A DNA stretch of 64,000 bases from Rhynchopus euleeides (taxonomy: Eukaryota; Euglenozoa; Diplonemea; Diplonemida; Diplonemidae), in assembly GCA_963210315.1 (NCBI GenBank), contig OY723278.1, forward strand, positions 806,001 to 870,000. The letters run 5' to 3'. This document shows positions 31,379 to 40,872 of the stretch, piece by piece. A program made the translations under genes and the position numbers. The stretch's first letter is position 1, and each line of letters begins with the position of its first letter. The notes beneath the pieces were generated by a model, which had not been told where the DNA came from, did not search any database, and was given only the letters and a program-made list of their open reading frames with translations.

Positions 31379-32510
31379 CGTGTAAGACGGTCGGACTGCC
31401 GTACCGCCACTCTGCAGGGTGGTGATAGCTTTGGAGTGCACACGGTGCAACCTTTTGTGTACTCAACAGTAAGCCCAACGTGTGCGTATGTGGTGATAGG
31501 TGAGAGCAATGTGGCGGGACTCTGCGGCCAGTGATGACAACAGTGATAGGCAGCGAGGGCAAGGGGTGGCGGCGGGGTGGGCTGGGGACACACTGCCGCT
31601 CGTATTTGGCTGTCAACAAAGAAGCTGTCGTCCGCCTGCATGCAGCAGAGGGAGACTAAGAAAAGAAGAGAGGCGCCTGTGCGCAGCCTGTTGGTTCACG
31701 CCACAGCAGTGCCAACGCGGTTGATACAACATCGTAATACCGCAGGGCCTGCTGTAGCTTGCTTGCTTTTAGTGCACCGTTCGTGGGTGTATGAGAGGGA
31801 GGTCAGACCGGCACAGGCGCCGTGCGGTTGTGTGGGGTGCATCGTGTCCTGCTGTGTATAGCCGTGGCCATCCCTGGCCACAGCGCACCGTATCCACACC
31901 TCCATGCAGCCGCAAGAGCCAAAGCCAAATCGCTCTGCGGCTGTGAAGTTCCTTCGGAGTGAAGTTCATGTGAGGACAATGGGGTGGGAGGGGGACGAAA
32001 CAAGAACCAAAAGGTTCCTGCGCTGCACCACAGCATGCGTCAGGGCAAAGGCAGGAACTGCGTTTATGCCCCTCACTGTGTTGCCGTGCTGTGCCGTGTA
32101 TGTGGTACTTTGTCGGATGCACAGCATCTGCGCGCAGGATACCCAGGCACGCCGCCAGCAGTGATATGTGCTATAGAAGGCAGTGTTGCTGGCGGCGCCC
32201 CACAAACGGGTTGCCAGGGCGTGAAACAAAACAAGGTGGACGGAGGGAAAGACAAATGTTGCAATAGCAGTGTGCACAACCCACATGGGGCGGTGTTTGT
32301 AATATGTTTTGGCAAAGGGCAGAGGCAGGAGCAGAAGGCAGAAGAAGGGGCAGGCGGGAGAGTCAACTGTCCGCACCGCTTCGAGCGGTCCCCTGTTGTG
32401 TTCAATTCAACGAACGGAAGGAATTTTAACAAAGCGAGCCTTCAAGTCAGCAAGTAGGTTTCTTGGATTGCTGCAAATCAAGCGCATGCCGTTGCAGCCT
32501 GAAGCGCGGA
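31379..32510. other. Intergenic, no gene recognised
   Basis: The spacer between UBA1 and the 3' remnant of the peroxidase gene. Only short frames; no repeat recognised. Confidence 0.6.
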
Positions 32511-32735
32511 TCACGCGAAGTCGACGCCGTTCTCCTGGATCTGCCTCCACGCCGCCACGAAGTGGGTCTCGTAGAGCGGCTGGTTTGTGGAGAACTCGCG
32601 CACCAGGTTGCGCAGGCGGTTGTCCGCGCGCATCACCATGTCGATGGGCAGCATGGTGAAGCGGGGGCGCGGCCCGCCGAAGTACTGCAGGTCGAACGGG
32701 CCGTTTGTCTGCGCCGTGTTCCTGCCCCACGGGCC
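32511..32735 (-). pseudogene. 3' part of LINE-disrupted haem peroxidase gene
   Basis: On the minus strand this encodes GPWGRNTAQTNGPFDLQYF, then GGPRPRFTMLPIDMVMR and about 45 more residues to a TGA at 32511. It matches the C-terminal part of class I peroxidases (the FDNSYF...LLPSDKAL...F...FAxAWxKL pattern of ascorbate and cytochrome c peroxidases). The N-terminal part of the same gene lies 8.5 kb away at 41239-41922, beyond two LINE copies. The segment in between that should carry the proximal haem-ligand His (LSGGHTxG) is absent from both parts. Confidence 0.82.
32717..32735. repeat. 19-bp target-site duplication, 3' side of LINE B
   Basis: TGTTCCTGCCCCACGGGCC is repeated exactly at 40854-40872. 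It is native peroxidase coding sequence (minus strand, the GPWGRN codons), so the other copy is the duplicated one. Confidence 0.85.
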
Positions 32736-32795
32736 TTGTCCAGCATCAGTAGAGTGTCCAGTCTGGCGGACGACTGCTACTGTCCGCCCGGGCCC

Positions 32796-35700
32796 TCACA
32801 CCGGTGATTCCGGCTCTCCTCGCGAGTGCCGAGTGACCCCCACCTCCAGCTTGTCGACCGCCGCGTTGGCGGCGGCGTCCGCGTCCGCATTCCACTTTCG
32901 GCCCACGTGCACGAGAGTGATTCGTGTGCCGGCCGCCCGCAGGGCGGCGATGCGTTCTCTGGCCTTGACGTACAGCGGGCGGAGCTTCTTGCTCCGGCAC
33001 ATGGTGTCGGTGTTGACCTGGTCCGCAACCAGCTGACTATCGCCATACACCACCACCTCGCCCACCGGCGGGTGGTCAATCAGTTCATCTAGGCAGAGCA
33101 GTAGACCCGCGTACTCCGCCTCGTTCACAGTGCACCCCTGCGCCAGTCTGCTCTGCGCGGTCCACACCACCACACCACTCGCGGTTTTGCGCACTGCACC
33201 CGCACCCGTGCCCGCCCGCTTCTTGGCAGTGCCCTTCCCCCGTCTGAGGGACCCGTCGAAGAAAAGGGTTTCCACCCCACTCCGCGGTTGGGGCTCAGCT
33301 CGTGCCACCACATGACCAGCCGCCGCGGCCTCGTACACGGCTCTCCTCTCGTCGCGGCCCGCCTCTTGGACCAGAACCTCCATCGTGGTCCAGCTCGGGC
33401 GCGGTGTCAGCGACGCGGCCTCTCGCACTTGCTCCTTCAGCCTAGTGAGCATCGCTTCGACCGCCTGCGTGCACAGCAAGCGAGGACGCCGGTTCAGCCC
33501 GCCGCACTGCAGCTGTCCGATGAAGGGCTCCAGAGACTTGCACTTGGACTCCCCGCCCTTCTTCCCCGGGTGGATGTACTCACCGGGTCCCGCAATGGCT
33601 TCACATGTGCGCATCCAGGCAGCCATCAGCGTACCCTTGTCCCTCGCAGTCAGGGCCCGCTGCCCCTTCTTCTTGCTCCCCGGCGAGAACACGACGTCGA
33701 CGCCGGTGAACACCTCGAAGTCCACCGCGAGTTCCAACCAGGATACGTGGTACTTGCGGTTGTTTTCGTCGTCCGGCCACTTCAGCTGCCTCCACCAGTC
33801 GCGGACCGCGAAATAGGCCGGCACCCCAGCCACCTTAGACCAGGCTTGCGGCGGCAGGGCATCAGGGAGCTTGTCGTAGGTCTCAAGGGGGTCCTCAGGG
33901 TCCCAACCCCAAGGAAAGGGCTCGCGTACCGACACCCCTGTGGCCGGTTCAGCCTCGCGCTGCTTGAGGAGTCGCTCCCTCTGGAGGATAATCTCCGTGT
34001 ACAGTCCAAGCAGCTGCCGCAGGCACTTCGCATTGCCGTGTCCCTGCCGCATCACAAACCCCAGCGGCAGAATCCCGTTCCGAGCCAAGCAGGGGGGCCA
34101 GTTGGTCCTGTCCGCCGCCACCACATCCCGATACGCCGGTAGCCGGCGGTAGTCCGCCGTCGCCTCGCAGCGCCACCACATGTGTTCGTGGTCCTCCTTC
34201 TCGAGCCCACACAACTTACACATGCCATTCCCCTGCTTGTAATGGCGGAGGCGGCGGTCTTCGGTGACCTGGTCTCCAGCGATGATCGCCCGCATGATTC
34301 CCGCACGGTATGGTTCCGGTTCCCCCGACCACACTCGGGTGACAGCCATGTAGTCGACCCCGTCGCGCATGCCCGTCGTGTCTTCCCGTTTCTTTGCAGC
34401 AATCTCCCGCCACCTGGCCGCACGAACCATCTCACGCAGGTCGTGCAACACCGCAGGTCGATCCTCGCACCCGAGATCGATCGCCTTGTCGGAGTCACGT
34501 GCCTTGAGGCGCCCCGCATCGGGCCACTTCCAGCGCAGGTCCGAGAGCGCCGTCTGTACCAGGGCCACCGGCCCGGGAGTCGCCGCCTTGATCTCCGCAG
34601 CCGTCAGCGCACCGGCCCTGCTCGGCCCCCGTGGACCCCTCGCGGGGGTGCGTAGGCTTCTGATCTCAGTCACCAGCTGCCAGAGATCCGGGCATCTGTG
34701 GCGCACGGTGTGCATCGCCACCAGTCGTTGGTACTGGATGTAGGACGTCGGGTCCACGCGGTGAGCCGGGCACAGCAAGTTGCGCACGATCATCGGGCAT
34801 CGCCGTGCCTTCTGAAACTTCCACAGCACACGCATGACAGCCATGTCAAGGGAGCTCAAGGTGCCCCACAGCGGGTTGGCTGTGTGGATCGCGGCGAAGG
34901 CCATCGGCATCACCATCGTCGCGAGAATCTTCGCCTTGGCCGGGAACCCCAGGTTGAGGTATTTCGCTTCCAGGCGGCGGCACACCTCAATTGCCTGTTT
35001 GACACGCTTGTCACAGATCCCCGAGATCTTCTCCCGCGACACCAGACAGATCTGCGCCCCAAGGTCCTTTATCTCGCCTCTGGCTTGCACGATGGGCTCC
35101 CCTTGGAGAACTAGAGTCAGCGTCTCCCCCGGGTCGGTGGAGAAGCATCTCCCCTTTGTCCCGTACCGCAGGTCCGTCAGCTCCGAGAACTCCTCGGTGA
35201 GCCGTAGCCCCCTCCGGATCTTGGCGAGGTCTGTGTCCAGCAACTTCTTGTCGTCAGCGTAGAGGCCGGTTCCACACTGTGCCTCTGCTCGGACCACCCT
35301 GTCCCACACCGCCATCACGGGGTTCAGCCACAGTACGGACAGGGGGCACCCCTGGAGGATCCCGTTGAAGGCGGCGAAGGGTTGACCCACCGAACCCTGC
35401 ACTTTAAACCGCCTCCTGAGGCCATGGTACATCGCCCGGGAGGGCCGCCGCACTCTGTCGTCGAGACCCATCATTTCCAGGAGGCCGAAGATGATATCCC
35501 ATGGCACCGAGTCAAAGCACTTTTTGACGTCGAGGAGAACCCCACGCAGAGGCACGCCCGTCAGGGATGCTTTCTCAGCTAGCAGCGCAGTCTTCATGTA
35601 CGCCCCGAAAGCACCCTTGCCCGTACGGAAGCCGTACATGCTGTCAGTCGCCCACTCCTCCTGCCAGACCATCAGTTGGCTTACCCTGGCTTTCGCCCAC

Positions 35701-38453
35701 ACCCTGTATATCACCGACATGACCGTAATAGGGCGATGGTCCAGCGGGTCGGGGTCCTCCTCCTTCGGGATCATCGATACAGTCGCCGACAGCAGAGCTT
35801 CGGGCCACTCACCCGACAGCTCCACGCCATTCAGAACTTCCGCCAGGGCTGCGTAGAACGCCCGCGGCAACAGCTTCAGCTCCTCAGCGTACCAGCCGTC
35901 CGTGCCTGGCGCCTTCCCCGAGCCCATGTCCGCAGCCGCCATGTGCAGTTGCTCCCCACTCAGAGGCTGGAGGGGCAGCGGAACCTCAGGGATGTAGGCG
36001 GCGTAACGCTCCTTGAACAGCTCCCACGAGGGGCCTCCATCGCGGTGGCGTTGCATGATGGGGAACCATGCGTCCAGGAGCCAGCTGTCCATCACCGACC
36101 GATCGGTCGTTTCCTCATCCTGGCGACGCATCAGCACCGACGTGCGTGGCGGGCCCCGGAGCCTCCGGTAGATCTTCCCGGGGTTCCGATGCCAGGAGGT
36201 GTGGGTCTCCCGCATGTACAGGCGGCGCCGCCGCACCGTCATCAGCTTCCGCTCCTTCTCGAGGGCGCGGTCGCACGCGGCCCGCACCAGCTCCAGCTCC
36301 CCCCGCGTCGGGGTCACCGGCTCCACGCGGCCTAGGAGCTCGGACGCCGCAGTGCGCACCTTCTCCCATGCCCCCCTGACGGAGACTGGCATCGCACCTC
36401 CCACAGCACGGCGCTCCACCTCCCGGATCCTGCCCATCATGTCGAGGAGGCAGATCATCTTGCGGGTCAGGGCCCCGTCGTGACCCCAGCGTTGCCTGCC
36501 ACATAGCCACTCCTGGCGGACCACCGCGGCGACACCCTTTTTGCGAGCCAGCGCTGCGGTCTTCGCCGACCCCTCGGCGTCCCGCGGCTCGCACGCGTGC
36601 ACGGCCAGAAAGCTCGACGCAGCGGAGCACCATGTCTGCCAACGCTCTTCGACGTTCCCAGCTGGATCCCATTGGCGGGTCAGGGTGTCACACACCTTTG
36701 CCGCCGCCTCCCGTAACGCGGGCTTCTCGTCCCTGCCGACCCGCCTGAGCGGCAGGATGGCCGGTACTGCGAGGCGGTCCACCCTTTGCCGGTACGCGAG
36801 CGTCCCGAAGCTCGCGTCCACCTGTCTGTGGGTCGGGATGTTCTTATCGTCCGATACACAGAGCGTCTCCAGGCCGCTGATCGCCACGTGGTTGGCGAGC
36901 ACCAGGTCAATCCTAGACGCCGAGCGTCCCTCCGGTCCATCAGGGCTCCCGGTGTAGCAGGTAGGGTCCGGAGTTGTACCCTGAGCATCAGCCGCGACTT
37001 GTGCACAGTCGAACCATCGGCCCGACGCCAGGTGCGTACTCAGCACTGTACTGGCCGAAGGGTCAGGCGGACAGTTAAAATCACCAGTGATAATCACCGG
37101 CACGTCGCCCAGCAACACCGCCTCATCGAACACATCAGCGAAGAAGTCCTCCCGCTCTTCCGCAAGGTCCGGAGTAGCCCCTGTTTTCGCATAGACGACG
37201 AAGACGTGCAGGAACAGCTTCCCCGTGCCGTATGCCGCTTTGGCGTGGAGGAACCTGCAGGATTCCCGCAACTGCAGGGCCCCGGCAGTGTTCACCCGGA
37301 CGCACGGAATCCCACGTCGCACCAGGAGTCCGACCCCGAGGACCTGGCCTGACTCACCCCGAGCATCGCCGCGGTATGGCACGTCGTCTCCCCAGAGAGC
37401 CTTGTACCCGGCCTTCCATGCCTGAGCCGTCATGGAGTCCCGCGCCCCTTCAGTCAGCCTTGTCTCTTGCAGCGCAACCATATCCACATCCCACCGGAAG
37501 ACACTCGGACAGTGTTTCTGCAGAGAGGTCACGTTGGCCGACCGGAGGAGTAACCCCCCTCCCCCTCCGGAGGTCGGAGAGAGCACTTCAGTCGTAGTCG
37601 CGGCAGGAGCCGGGGTCGCACGCGGAGGTACAGCATCCGCCCGCCGCACCTGGGCAGCAGCCCCAGCACCCAACGGGGAGACCGGCCGCTGCAGCACGCG
37701 TACACGGCGCCCACCTCTGGTGCGCCGGGGACCAGGCGTGTCCGTCTGCCCACGAAGCTCGGGCAGCGGCACCGCGGCCAGTTCGGGATCCTGTCCACGC
37801 TGTTCCAGGACCTGGAGGGTCGACAGAGGGAGCCGAAGTTGGTCGTAGTGATGCGGCCTGAACGTTACCACCAGACGCCTGGTCGCGCCCGGACATCTCC
37901 CCAGGCGAATCAGCCCCTCCGGGTTCCCCACGTTCAGCGCCCAGATGTCTGCGTTCAGGACCTGCGCCGCCGCCTGCAGGGTCAACTCGTCGCCGTAAGC
38001 GCCCGGTACGCGCATACCTTCCACATAGGCGGCGGGGTCCTCATGCGCATCAAGGAGGAGTTGAAGGCCCTCGATGCTCTCCAGCCAGTCGCACACCGCC
38101 GTCCGCAACCCGGCATGCTCCCAGTCACCAACTTGCCCCGACAGCGCGTGGAACTGGCAGTTCCCATCTCCTGGCACACGCACGACCTGCCCCAGCAGGC
38201 GGGAGCTCTCTTCCGCCAGCCACGCGTCCTGGAGCTCTATACGCTCCAGGGGGTCCACCTCATCGTCATCACCGCCACCAAGGAAAAGGCGGCGCACACG
38301 CACACCACGCAAAATCGGGTCCTTATGGCCCCAGTGTCGCATTGCCGGGCGCGTCTGCGCGCTGCCCAGCCCCATTTCGCCGCACGACTGGCGACTCACG
38401 CACGACTTACACCACTCCACAAATCCGCACACAGTGTCAGCAGACCCGCTCAT
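32796..38453 (-). CDS. LINE ORF2: OTU, APE, RT, Zn knuckle, RNase H
   Basis: 1885 residues from ATG 38453. The open frame reaches further upstream to 39422, but that stretch is the shadow of ORF1b. The ATG overlaps the ORF1b stop as ATGA. Domains: OTU-like protease (about 85-210; GDGNC with Cys99, and HHYDQL near 202); APE endonuclease (about 300-550; SANVTSL, ALQETRL, ITGDFNC, SRIDLVLAN; the final SDH motif reads THR); reverse transcriptase (about 840-1080; KAPGTDGW, IPKEED, LLDVKKCFDSV, GILQGCPLSV, YADD); a knuckle CKLCGLEKEDHEHMWWRC (about 1415); RNase H (about 1730-1870; FFDGS, VYGDSQLVADQ, HVGRKWNADADAAAN). It looks intact. The OTU domain's role is unknown; it may act in deubiquitination or polyprotein processing. 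Confidence 0.92.
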   Translation of the reverse strand: MSGSADTVCGFVEWCKSCVSRQSCGEMGLGSAQTRPAMRHWGHKDPILRGVRVRRLFLGGGDDDEVDPLERIELQDAWLAEESSRLLGQVVRVPGDGNCQFHALSGQVGDWEHAGLRTAVCDWLESIEGLQLLLDAHEDPAAYVEGMRVPGAYGDELTLQAAAQVLNADIWALNVGNPEGLIRLGRCPGATRRLVVTFRPHHYDQLRLPLSTLQVLEQRGQDPELAAVPLPELRGQTDTPGPRRTRGGRRVRVLQRPVSPLGAGAAAQVRRADAVPPRATPAPAATTTEVLSPTSGGGGGLLLRSANVTSLQKHCPSVFRWDVDMVALQETRLTEGARDSMTAQAWKAGYKALWGDDVPYRGDARGESGQVLGVGLLVRRGIPCVRVNTAGALQLRESCRFLHAKAAYGTGKLFLHVFVVYAKTGATPDLAEEREDFFADVFDEAVLLGDVPVIITGDFNCPPDPSASTVLSTHLASGRWFDCAQVAADAQGTTPDPTCYTGSPDGPEGRSASRIDLVLANHVAISGLETLCVSDDKNIPTHRQVDASFGTLAYRQRVDRLAVPAILPLRRVGRDEKPALREAAAKVCDTLTRQWDPAGNVEERWQTWCSAASSFLAVHACEPRDAEGSAKTAALARKKGVAAVVRQEWLCGRQRWGHDGALTRKMICLLDMMGRIREVERRAVGGAMPVSVRGAWEKVRTAASELLGRVEPVTPTRGELELVRAACDRALEKERKLMTVRRRRLYMRETHTSWHRNPGKIYRRLRGPPRTSVLMRRQDEETTDRSVMDSWLLDAWFPIMQRHRDGGPSWELFKERYAAYIPEVPLPLQPLSGEQLHMAAADMGSGKAPGTDGWYAEELKLLPRAFYAALAEVLNGVELSGEWPEALLSATVSMIPKEEDPDPLDHRPITVMSVIYRVWAKARVSQLMVWQEEWATDSMYGFRTGKGAFGAYMKTALLAEKASLTGVPLRGVLLDVKKCFDSVPWDIIFGLLEMMGLDDRVRRPSRAMYHGLRRRFKVQGSVGQPFAAFNGILQGCPLSVLWLNPVMAVWDRVVRAEAQCGTGLYADDKKLLDTDLAKIRRGLRLTEEFSELTDLRYGTKGRCFSTDPGETLTLVLQGEPIVQARGEIKDLGAQICLVSREKISGICDKRVKQAIEVCRRLEAKYLNLGFPAKAKILATMVMPMAFAAIHTANPLWGTLSSLDMAVMRVLWKFQKARRCPMIVRNLLCPAHRVDPTSYIQYQRLVAMHTVRHRCPDLWQLVTEIRSLRTPARGPRGPSRAGALTAAEIKAATPGPVALVQTALSDLRWKWPDAGRLKARDSDKAIDLGCEDRPAVLHDLREMVRAARWREIAAKKREDTTGMRDGVDYMAVTRVWSGEPEPYRAGIMRAIIAGDQVTEDRRLRHYKQGNGMCKLCGLEKEDHEHMWWRCEATADYRRLPAYRDVVAADRTNWPPCLARNGILPLGFVMRQGHGNAKCLRQLLGLYTEIILQRERLLKQREAEPATGVSVREPFPWGWDPEDPLETYDKLPDALPPQAWSKVAGVPAYFAVRDWWRQLKWPDDENNRKYHVSWLELAVDFEVFTGVDVVFSPGSKKKGQRALTARDKGTLMAAWMRTCEAIAGPGEYIHPGKKGGESKCKSLEPFIGQLQCGGLNRRPRLLCTQAVEAMLTRLKEQVREAASLTPRPSWTTMEVLVQEAGRDERRAVYEAAAAGHVVARAEPQPRSGVETLFFDGSLRRGKGTAKKRAGTGAGAVRKTASGVVVWTAQSRLAQGCTVNEAEYAGLLLCLDELIDHPPVGEVVVYGDSQLVADQVNTDTMCRSKKLRPLYVKARERIAALRAAGTRITLVHVGRKWNADADAAANAAVDKLEVGVTRHSRGEPESPV

Positions 38454-39859
38454 CTGCCGCCGTGCCTGCCCGAGGCCCGGCCCCGGCGGTCCTTGTCCTT
38501 CCGGGCCGGCGACTCCGACCGCCCCGACCTCGGCCGCTGCGCTTCCAGCAGGTCGAGGATGCGGTCCTGTGATGCCTGCATCCGCTTGCCCTGCTCGATC
38601 ATCTGACCCTCGAGACGTGATGATTGTGCCGCAAGGTCCTGTTCCAGCTTGGCGCTGCGCGCATCCAACCGTTCCCACCGCACTTGCACTTCTTGCCGGA
38701 GGCTCCCCGCATCGCGGCATGCTTCTTCCACAGTCGAGAGGCGTGACAGGGCCACCTCGACCTGGCCAGCGAGAATGGCCAGGGTTTCCGACTGGGAGTC
38801 CAGCTTCGCTCTCGCCTGCAGGTCCTGTAGCGGCGGCGGCTGAGGCCGAGCCTGTTGCTGTTGTTGTTGTTGCTGCTGCGGTGGCTGTTGTTGACGCGGC
38901 CGCTGCCCCGTTTGCGGCGAGGGTTGCGGCTGTGCCATACTCGCTGCCCCCAGCCAGGCTCCCGAGCGCTGCACCGCAACTGCCGGACCAGTGTGCCCAG
39001 CAGACGCTGTGCGTCGCTGCTTCGCCGGAGGTGCAGAGGCTGCGCGCCTTGCGCCCTTCCTCAGACGCTTGGCGCTGGGCGGGGCGACCTGCATCACTGC
39101 CAGGTCGCCGGTCGCCCACTGCTGCGGGTCCTGCGCGGCCTCCACCGTCCAGACCCCCCGGAAGAGGTGACACGGGGTCACCTTCCACCCCATCGCGTCG
39201 GACAGCTGCTGCTCGAGCTCGGCGCCCCGCATCCCCCGCGCACCCGACACCGCGTAGCGGCGGCCTCGCGCTGCTATCCCAAGGGCCTGCCTGGCAAGCT
39301 GGCCCTTTCCCGCCACGACGCGCACACCCTTCTTGTGGCCGACGTGCCACGCAGCCCCCAGCCACCAGTCTGCCCCCCGGTGCGCTTCCAGGGAGGCCTC
39401 CTGCTCCTCCGACACCAGCCACACCACCTCAGCGCCCTTGTCCCGGGAGGGGTGGCGGCGGACGTACACCTTCTCAATGCCACTCTGGCGGAGGATATCG
39501 TCGACCAGGTTGGGCGGGGCCAGACCCGTCGCCCGGCGCACATCGCCATCCGTGGCGACCCGAACCCGCACCAGCTGCCTCGCTGAGGCCCAGCCCCGAA
39601 GCGCATCCTCCGAGCCGTCCTTGGCGGCCATCGCCAGGACCAGCTCTTCCCGTGGCGCCTGGACGGGCGCATTGCCCGCCTGCGACGTGGGCGTCGCGTC
39701 CCCGGCGATCCACAGCTCGCGCAGGGTCACACCCTGGGCGCGGCCCTGCCCCAGCAGGCGCACCCGCGCACGCGAAGCCACACTGCCCGGCAGGGGGTCG
39801 AGGGAGCACTCCGGAGACCCTGCGCTGCCACCGCCTCCTTCCCGTGCGGCACGAGGCAC
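38450..39859 (-). CDS. LINE ORF1b: Gln-rich coiled-coil protein
   Basis: An open frame of up to 469 codons that ends with a TGA overlapping the ORF2 start (ATGA, 38453-38450). Its first ATG is at 39631 (393 residues); the upstream part, from a GTG, overlaps the end of ORF1a by about 130 bp in the -1 frame. So it is either started internally, joined to ORF1a by frameshifting, or part of an ORF1 disrupted by an indel. The C-terminal half has a poly-Gln/Pro stretch, then a coiled coil (LQDLQARAKLDSQSETLAIL and following) and a basic Arg/Lys tail. This resembles the general design of LINE ORF1 RNA-binding chaperones, although no known fold is recognised. Confidence 0.75.
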   Translation of the reverse strand: MPRAAREGGGGSAGSPECSLDPLPGSVASRARVRLLGQGRAQGVTLRELWIAGDATPTSQAGNAPVQAPREELVLAMAAKDGSEDALRGWASARQLVRVRVATDGDVRRATGLAPPNLVDDILRQSGIEKVYVRRHPSRDKGAEVVWLVSEEQEASLEAHRGADWWLGAAWHVGHKKGVRVVAGKGQLARQALGIAARGRRYAVSGARGMRGAELEQQLSDAMGWKVTPCHLFRGVWTVEAAQDPQQWATGDLAVMQVAPPSAKRLRKGARRAASAPPAKQRRTASAGHTGPAVAVQRSGAWLGAASMAQPQPSPQTGQRPRQQQPPQQQQQQQQQARPQPPPLQDLQARAKLDSQSETLAILAGQVEVALSRLSTVEEACRDAGSLRQEVQVRWERLDARSAKLEQDLAAQSSRLEGQMIEQGKRMQASQDRILDLLEAQRPRSGRSESPARKDKDRRGRASGRHGGR

Positions 39860-40800
39860 ACCCCGCCTTCCGCCTCAGCGTCCCACGCCACCAGCTCCAC
39901 GTCCCAGTCCTCCTGGCGGAGTGCCCACGGTCCCCATTGCCCAGTCGGGCGGGCCCCGGAGGCAGTACGGGGGAGGGGCACCTTCATCGTGGCCCCCGCA
40001 TCCGGATCCTGCGGGATGTCCTTCGCATCCTCCTCAGCCACCGAGGACCCGGCACCCGACGCGGACGGTAGCACCGTTGCGTAGTGCGACCCGCAGACGT
40101 ACGCGATGCGGATGCACGGCCTGCCCTGCGACTCCCCACGGGACTGGACGGTCAGTTTCCCGTCCCGAAGCCGGAAAACTTCGGCATGCCTGCCGATCCG
40201 CCTCAGCAGTGCGTCCAGCTGCACCGCGTCCCCCCACGTGCCCGAGCGAGCGACCCGGGCGACGTACTCCTGGTAGTCTCCCTCAACCAGGGGGGCGTAC
40301 CTGTCCTGCCCGGACCGCAGCTCCAGCACCGTCGCCGCCCGATACGCTGCATGCCCGTGCGGCGTCCCGTGCAACGCTTTGCAAATTGCCCTGTACAGGC
40401 AGTTGCCATCGCCCTGCACGTCCCGGACCGTCAACCCAGCCGGATGCAGTGCACGCCTCATCGATGACAGGACGAAGCCCGCCGACTCACCGCCCCCTCC
40501 AGTCATGGCGTCCCCCAGCCGTGTCTTGCTTACTCCACAGGCCCCCTTCAGGGTCTGGAGAACCAACGCGCCAAATCGCCACAGCGACGGGGGGGACTGC
40601 ACCGTCAGGAGCTTCCCACGGTGGCCCAAGGCACGGCGGGCGGCCCGTGCTGACGGGAGCCGCCAGCGGTGTGGGGGGTAAAAACGTGCAGATCCCTCCT
40701 GCCCGCTGCCCTCCACGCGCCAACCGAGGAGTGCCGCATCCAACCACTGGATACGCATCCCCCTCACATCCTTCGGATCCGCTTTAGTCGCGCCGCCCAT
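39727..40800 (-). CDS. LINE ORF1a with OTU cysteine-protease domain
   Basis: 357 residues from ATG 40800, the first ATG inside the element (an in-frame ATG further up belongs to the neighbouring LINE fragment). An OTU-type domain spans about 125-245: VQGDGNCLYRAI gives D131 and nucleophile C134, and CGSHYATVLP gives H239. Both core residues are present, so the fold may be active. It is clearly different from the OTU domain of ORF2, so the element carries two. OTU domains are known in a few LINE groups such as Dualen/RandI. Confidence 0.8.
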   Translation of the reverse strand: MGGATKADPKDVRGMRIQWLDAALLGWRVEGSGQEGSARFYPPHRWRLPSARAARRALGHRGKLLTVQSPPSLWRFGALVLQTLKGACGVSKTRLGDAMTGGGGESAGFVLSSMRRALHPAGLTVRDVQGDGNCLYRAICKALHGTPHGHAAYRAATVLELRSGQDRYAPLVEGDYQEYVARVARSGTWGDAVQLDALLRRIGRHAEVFRLRDGKLTVQSRGESQGRPCIRIAYVCGSHYATVLPSASGAGSSVAEEDAKDIPQDPDAGATMKVPLPRTASGARPTGQWGPWALRQEDWDVELVAWDAEAEGGVCLVPHGKEAVAAQGLRSAPSTPCRAVWLRVRGCACWGRAAPRV

Positions 40801-40853
40801 TTGAGCGAACACGTCCGGGTGCACCGCGTGGAGGCGCGGATCCTCACACACCC

Positions 40854-40872
40854 TGTTCCTGCCCCACGGGCC
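40854..40872. repeat. 19-bp target-site duplication, 5' side of LINE B
   Basis: Exact copy of 32717-32735, lying between the 3' end of LINE A (one extra C at 40873) and the 5' end of LINE B. Confidence 0.85.

Larger units (their letters stand above)
32736..40853 (-). mobile_element. Full-length non-LTR retrotransposon (LINE B)
   Basis: An 8.1-kb LINE bounded by the 19-bp duplication, read right to left. The short 5' leader is followed by ORF1a (OTU-type, 40800-39727), a frame with Gln-rich coiled coil (ORF1b, to 38450) and ORF2 (38453-32796) with OTU, APE endonuclease, reverse transcriptase, Zn knuckle and RNase H. The 3' UTR is about 60 bp, has no poly(A), and ends TGATGCTGGACAAG. ORF2 is open throughout. 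A second, 5'-truncated copy lies at 40873-41238, and the two share the same 3' terminus and target. APE plus RNase H places it near the I/Ingi-type or Dualen-like LINEs; the clade needs a phylogeny. It disrupts a haem peroxidase gene. Confidence 0.9.

Noticed and set aside
38454-39422. First 323 codons of the long LINE ORF2 frame
   Set aside because: This stretch is out of frame with the coiled-coil ORF1b, has shadow-like composition, and ORF2 has a good ATG at 38453.
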